A stretch of 8,264 nt of DNA, taken from positions 1 through 8,264 of the forward strand of contig JAQBNV010000182.1 of NCBI GenBank assembly GCA_028288395.1. Direction: 5' to 3'. Origin of the DNA: Adhaeribacter sp. GTDB lineage: Bacteria > Bacteroidota > Bacteroidia > Cytophagales > Hymenobacteraceae. Numbering within the stretch: position 1 is the stretch's first letter; each line of letters opens with the position of its first letter. Made by a program: the position numbers and the translations under genes. This document shows, piece after piece, positions 6,782-8,264 of the stretch. The notes below the pieces were generated by a model. The model was not told the origin of the DNA. It worked only from the letters and a program-made list of their open reading frames with translations, and made no database searches.

Positions 6782-7945
6782 ATGGTAGAGGAGCATATTC
6801 ATAAATTATTATTCCAGCACGATTGTGTTATTATTCCGGATTTCGGCGGGCTGATTACGCATTATGCGCCGGCTAGGGTTCATCCCGTAAAACATACCTT
6901 GTCGCCGCCCTCGAAGCGCATTGCTTTTAACGAAAAGTTAAAGCTGAACGATGGCCTGTTGATTAGTACCCTGGCTTTCGATCATAAATTATCTGCTGAA
7001 GCGGCCCAAAACGAAGTAATGGCGTTTGTGCGGCAGTTGCAGGAATCATTGCATACAAACCAGCAGCACGAATTAAAAGGAATAGGCATATTCCGGTACA
7101 ATGCCGCCCAGAAGTTAGAATTTGATTACCTGGCTGCCGATAATTTTCTGGACCAAAGCTTTGGCTTACCTGAATTGTTGTCTCGGCCAATCGAATCTAC
7201 GGAAGGCTTCCGTACTTTAATAAAAGAAAAGAAAGTCGAAAAACCGGTGCCGGTTACCAACTTAACCTGGCGACGTAAACTCCGGAAGGTATATGATACG
7301 GCCGCGGTAGTGGTAATTGCCGGTTTAAGTATGACGGCCTTGTATGTATTATCGTTACAAAACGAGTATAGCCAAAGCTCACTCAACCCGTTTGCAGTAC
7401 TTAACATTGCTGCCAATACCGTAGCCCCGGAACCAGCTACCCTGGAGCAACAACTGGCGGATTACTATGGCGATGAACCGGTTACGGAAACAACCGATAG
7501 CGAAAAAATAAAATTTGAACTGCCGGCGTCTACCACCCCTACGCTTCCGGTGTCAGCCACAACTGTAGACAATGGTGCCCTTCCGGAACCGGAAGTTACC
7601 AGCATTGCCAAGGTTAAACCGGCAAAAGTAGAAACCAAAATTATCGCTTCGCTAATAAGTGCGCCGGCGGCTCCGGTTACGACTAAAAAACTGGGTACAA
7701 TTATTAAAGAATCAACCGGCCGGTATTACGTAATCGCGGGTGGTTATTCTACCTTACCCAATGCCGAATACAGCCGGAAAGTAGCAAACAAATTCGGTGC
7801 ACAGGGGCGGGTAATATTACCTTTTGCCGAGAGCAAACTTTACCGCGTATCAATTGCTGATTTTGACACGAAAGAAGAAGCATTGGTTTATTTACCCAAG
7901 CTTAAAATAAATTACGGAAAAAACATCTGGATACTTAAATATTAA
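6782..7945 (+). CDS. HU-CCDC81-like / transmembrane / SPOR domain protein
   Basis: Single-pass inner-membrane protein of 387 residues. The N-terminal part (1-135) matches the two-part CCDC81-like prokaryotic HU domain, with HDCVIIPDFGGLITHY (13-28), PPSKRIAFNEKLKLNDGLL (42-60) and LKGIGIFRYN (98-107). A basic stretch TWRRKLRK (162-169) precedes a hydrophobic helix at about 173-191, so the positive-inside rule puts the HU-like domain in the cytoplasm. A Pro/Thr/Val/Glu-rich linker (about 200-305) crosses the periplasm to a C-terminal SPOR domain (about 313-387: RYYVIAGGYSTLPNAEYSRK, RVILPFAESKLYRVSIADF, ending NIWILKY). SPOR domains bind glycan strands stripped of stem peptides at division septa. 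ATG 6782 is chosen over an in-frame TTG at 6758, which would overlap the barrel gene. The ATG lies 1 nt after the barrel stop, suggesting translational coupling. A link between nucleoid and septal wall is an inference. Confidence 0.88.
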   Translation: MVEEHIHKLLFQHDCVIIPDFGGLITHYAPARVHPVKHTLSPPSKRIAFNEKLKLNDGLLISTLAFDHKLSAEAAQNEVMAFVRQLQESLHTNQQHELKGIGIFRYNAAQKLEFDYLAADNFLDQSFGLPELLSRPIESTEGFRTLIKEKKVEKPVPVTNLTWRRKLRKVYDTAAVVVIAGLSMTALYVLSLQNEYSQSSLNPFAVLNIAANTVAPEPATLEQQLADYYGDEPVTETTDSEKIKFELPASTTPTLPVSATTVDNGALPEPEVTSIAKVKPAKVETKIIASLISAPAAPVTTKKLGTIIKESTGRYYVIAGGYSTLPNAEYSRKVANKFGAQGRVILPFAESKLYRVSIADFDTKEEALVYLPKLKINYGKNIWILKY

Positions 7946-7946
7946 C

Positions 7947-8264
7947 ATGCATTTAAACCTTCTTTTACAAATTACCACTACTACAACGCCTACCGATTCG
8001 GTGGCGGCAACCACCGGCGCAGCGGGTGCCCAGGAAGCAGTGTCATTATTTGATTTAGCCATGGCTGGTGGCTGGGCCATGATTCCCCTTTTACTTTTAT
8101 CTATCGCCGGTATCTACATTTTTGTAGAGCGGTTGTTGTCTTTAAAGAAAGCCCAGGCTTCCAATTCGATGCGTTTTGTAGACAAAATAAAAAATATGGT
8201 ATTGGCTGGGGATATAAACGGCGCTAAATTATTGTGTGCCCAAACGAATACGCCGGTATCGCGC
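7947..8264 (+). CDS. MotA/TolQ/ExbB-family proton channel subunit, N-terminal part (3' end outside window)
   Basis: Inner-membrane subunit of an ExbB/TolQ-type motor, which in the family uses the proton motive force with an ExbD/TolR partner to drive envelope work. The open frame from ATG 7947 runs 106 codons to the window edge without a stop. A Thr/Ala-rich N-terminal tail of about 40 residues precedes the first transmembrane helix, GGWAMIPLLLLSIAGIYIFV (41-60), which is followed by ERLLSLKKAQ (61-70) and the start of the cytoplasmic domain. The pattern GGW.MIPLLLLS...IYIFVER is typical of Bacteroidota members of this family. Full-length relatives are usually somewhat over 200 residues, so the remaining two helices, with the conserved Thr/Pro channel residues, lie outside. 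The ATG lies 1 nt after the SPOR gene's stop, so the gene is in the same operon. ExbB and TolQ cannot be told apart from this fragment, so no symbol is given. Confidence 0.9.
   Translation, partial: MHLNLLLQITTTTTPTDSVAATTGAAGAQEAVSLFDLAMAGGWAMIPLLLLSIAGIYIFVERLLSLKKAQASNSMRFVDKIKNMVLAGDINGAKLLCAQTNTPVSR

Noticed and set aside
7892..8080. Minus-strand open frame of 62 codons at the SPOR-exbB junction
   Set aside because: It is antisense to two real genes and shows no family features.
1..8264. CRISPR arrays, tRNA/rRNA genes, insertion sequences or phage genes
   Set aside because: I found no regularly spaced repeats, tRNA-like cloverleaf, transposase or terminal inverted repeats on reading both strands.

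Overview
The window looks like chromosomal DNA from a Bacteroidota bacterium, most likely of the order Cytophagales (the order is an inference). Three things point there. The protein families are typical of the phylum. Bacteroidota-type -7 promoter elements (TAnnTTTG) precede three genes, while Shine-Dalgarno sequences are weak or absent. Both exported proteins have a signal-peptide cleavage site followed by glutamine. I see no insertion sequence, phage gene, CRISPR array, tRNA or rRNA. Coding density is high, and all five + or - strand neighbours look like core genes.

Layout: 1-521 (minus strand) is the N-terminal 173 residues of tyrosyl-tRNA synthetase, cut by the left edge. A 248-bp divergent intergenic region (522-769) carries a promoter for each side. 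770-1813 (plus) is holA, the DNA polymerase III delta (clamp-loader) subunit; it has its own promoter, placed so close to the ATG that the mRNA is probably leaderless. A 185-bp gap (1814-1998) holds a weak hairpin and a third promoter.

From 1999 to the right edge there is a tight four-gene operon on the plus strand. It encodes a 1017-residue exported TPR-repeat protein, a 565-residue outer-membrane beta-barrel, a 387-residue inner-membrane protein with a CCDC81-like HU domain, one transmembrane helix and a SPOR domain, and the start of an ExbB/TolQ/MotA-family proton-channel subunit cut by the right edge. The gaps are 30, 1 and 1 nt.

Together the operon products span the whole envelope: outer-membrane barrel, periplasmic TPR scaffold, a septal-peptidoglycan-binding protein with a cytoplasmic HU-like domain, and a proton-motive-force motor. 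The composition resembles a Bacteroidota counterpart of Tol-Pal (TolQ/R, CpoB, Pal) with different outer parts, possibly acting in envelope constriction or chromosome-septum coordination. This system-level reading is a hypothesis. The individual family assignments are firmer.
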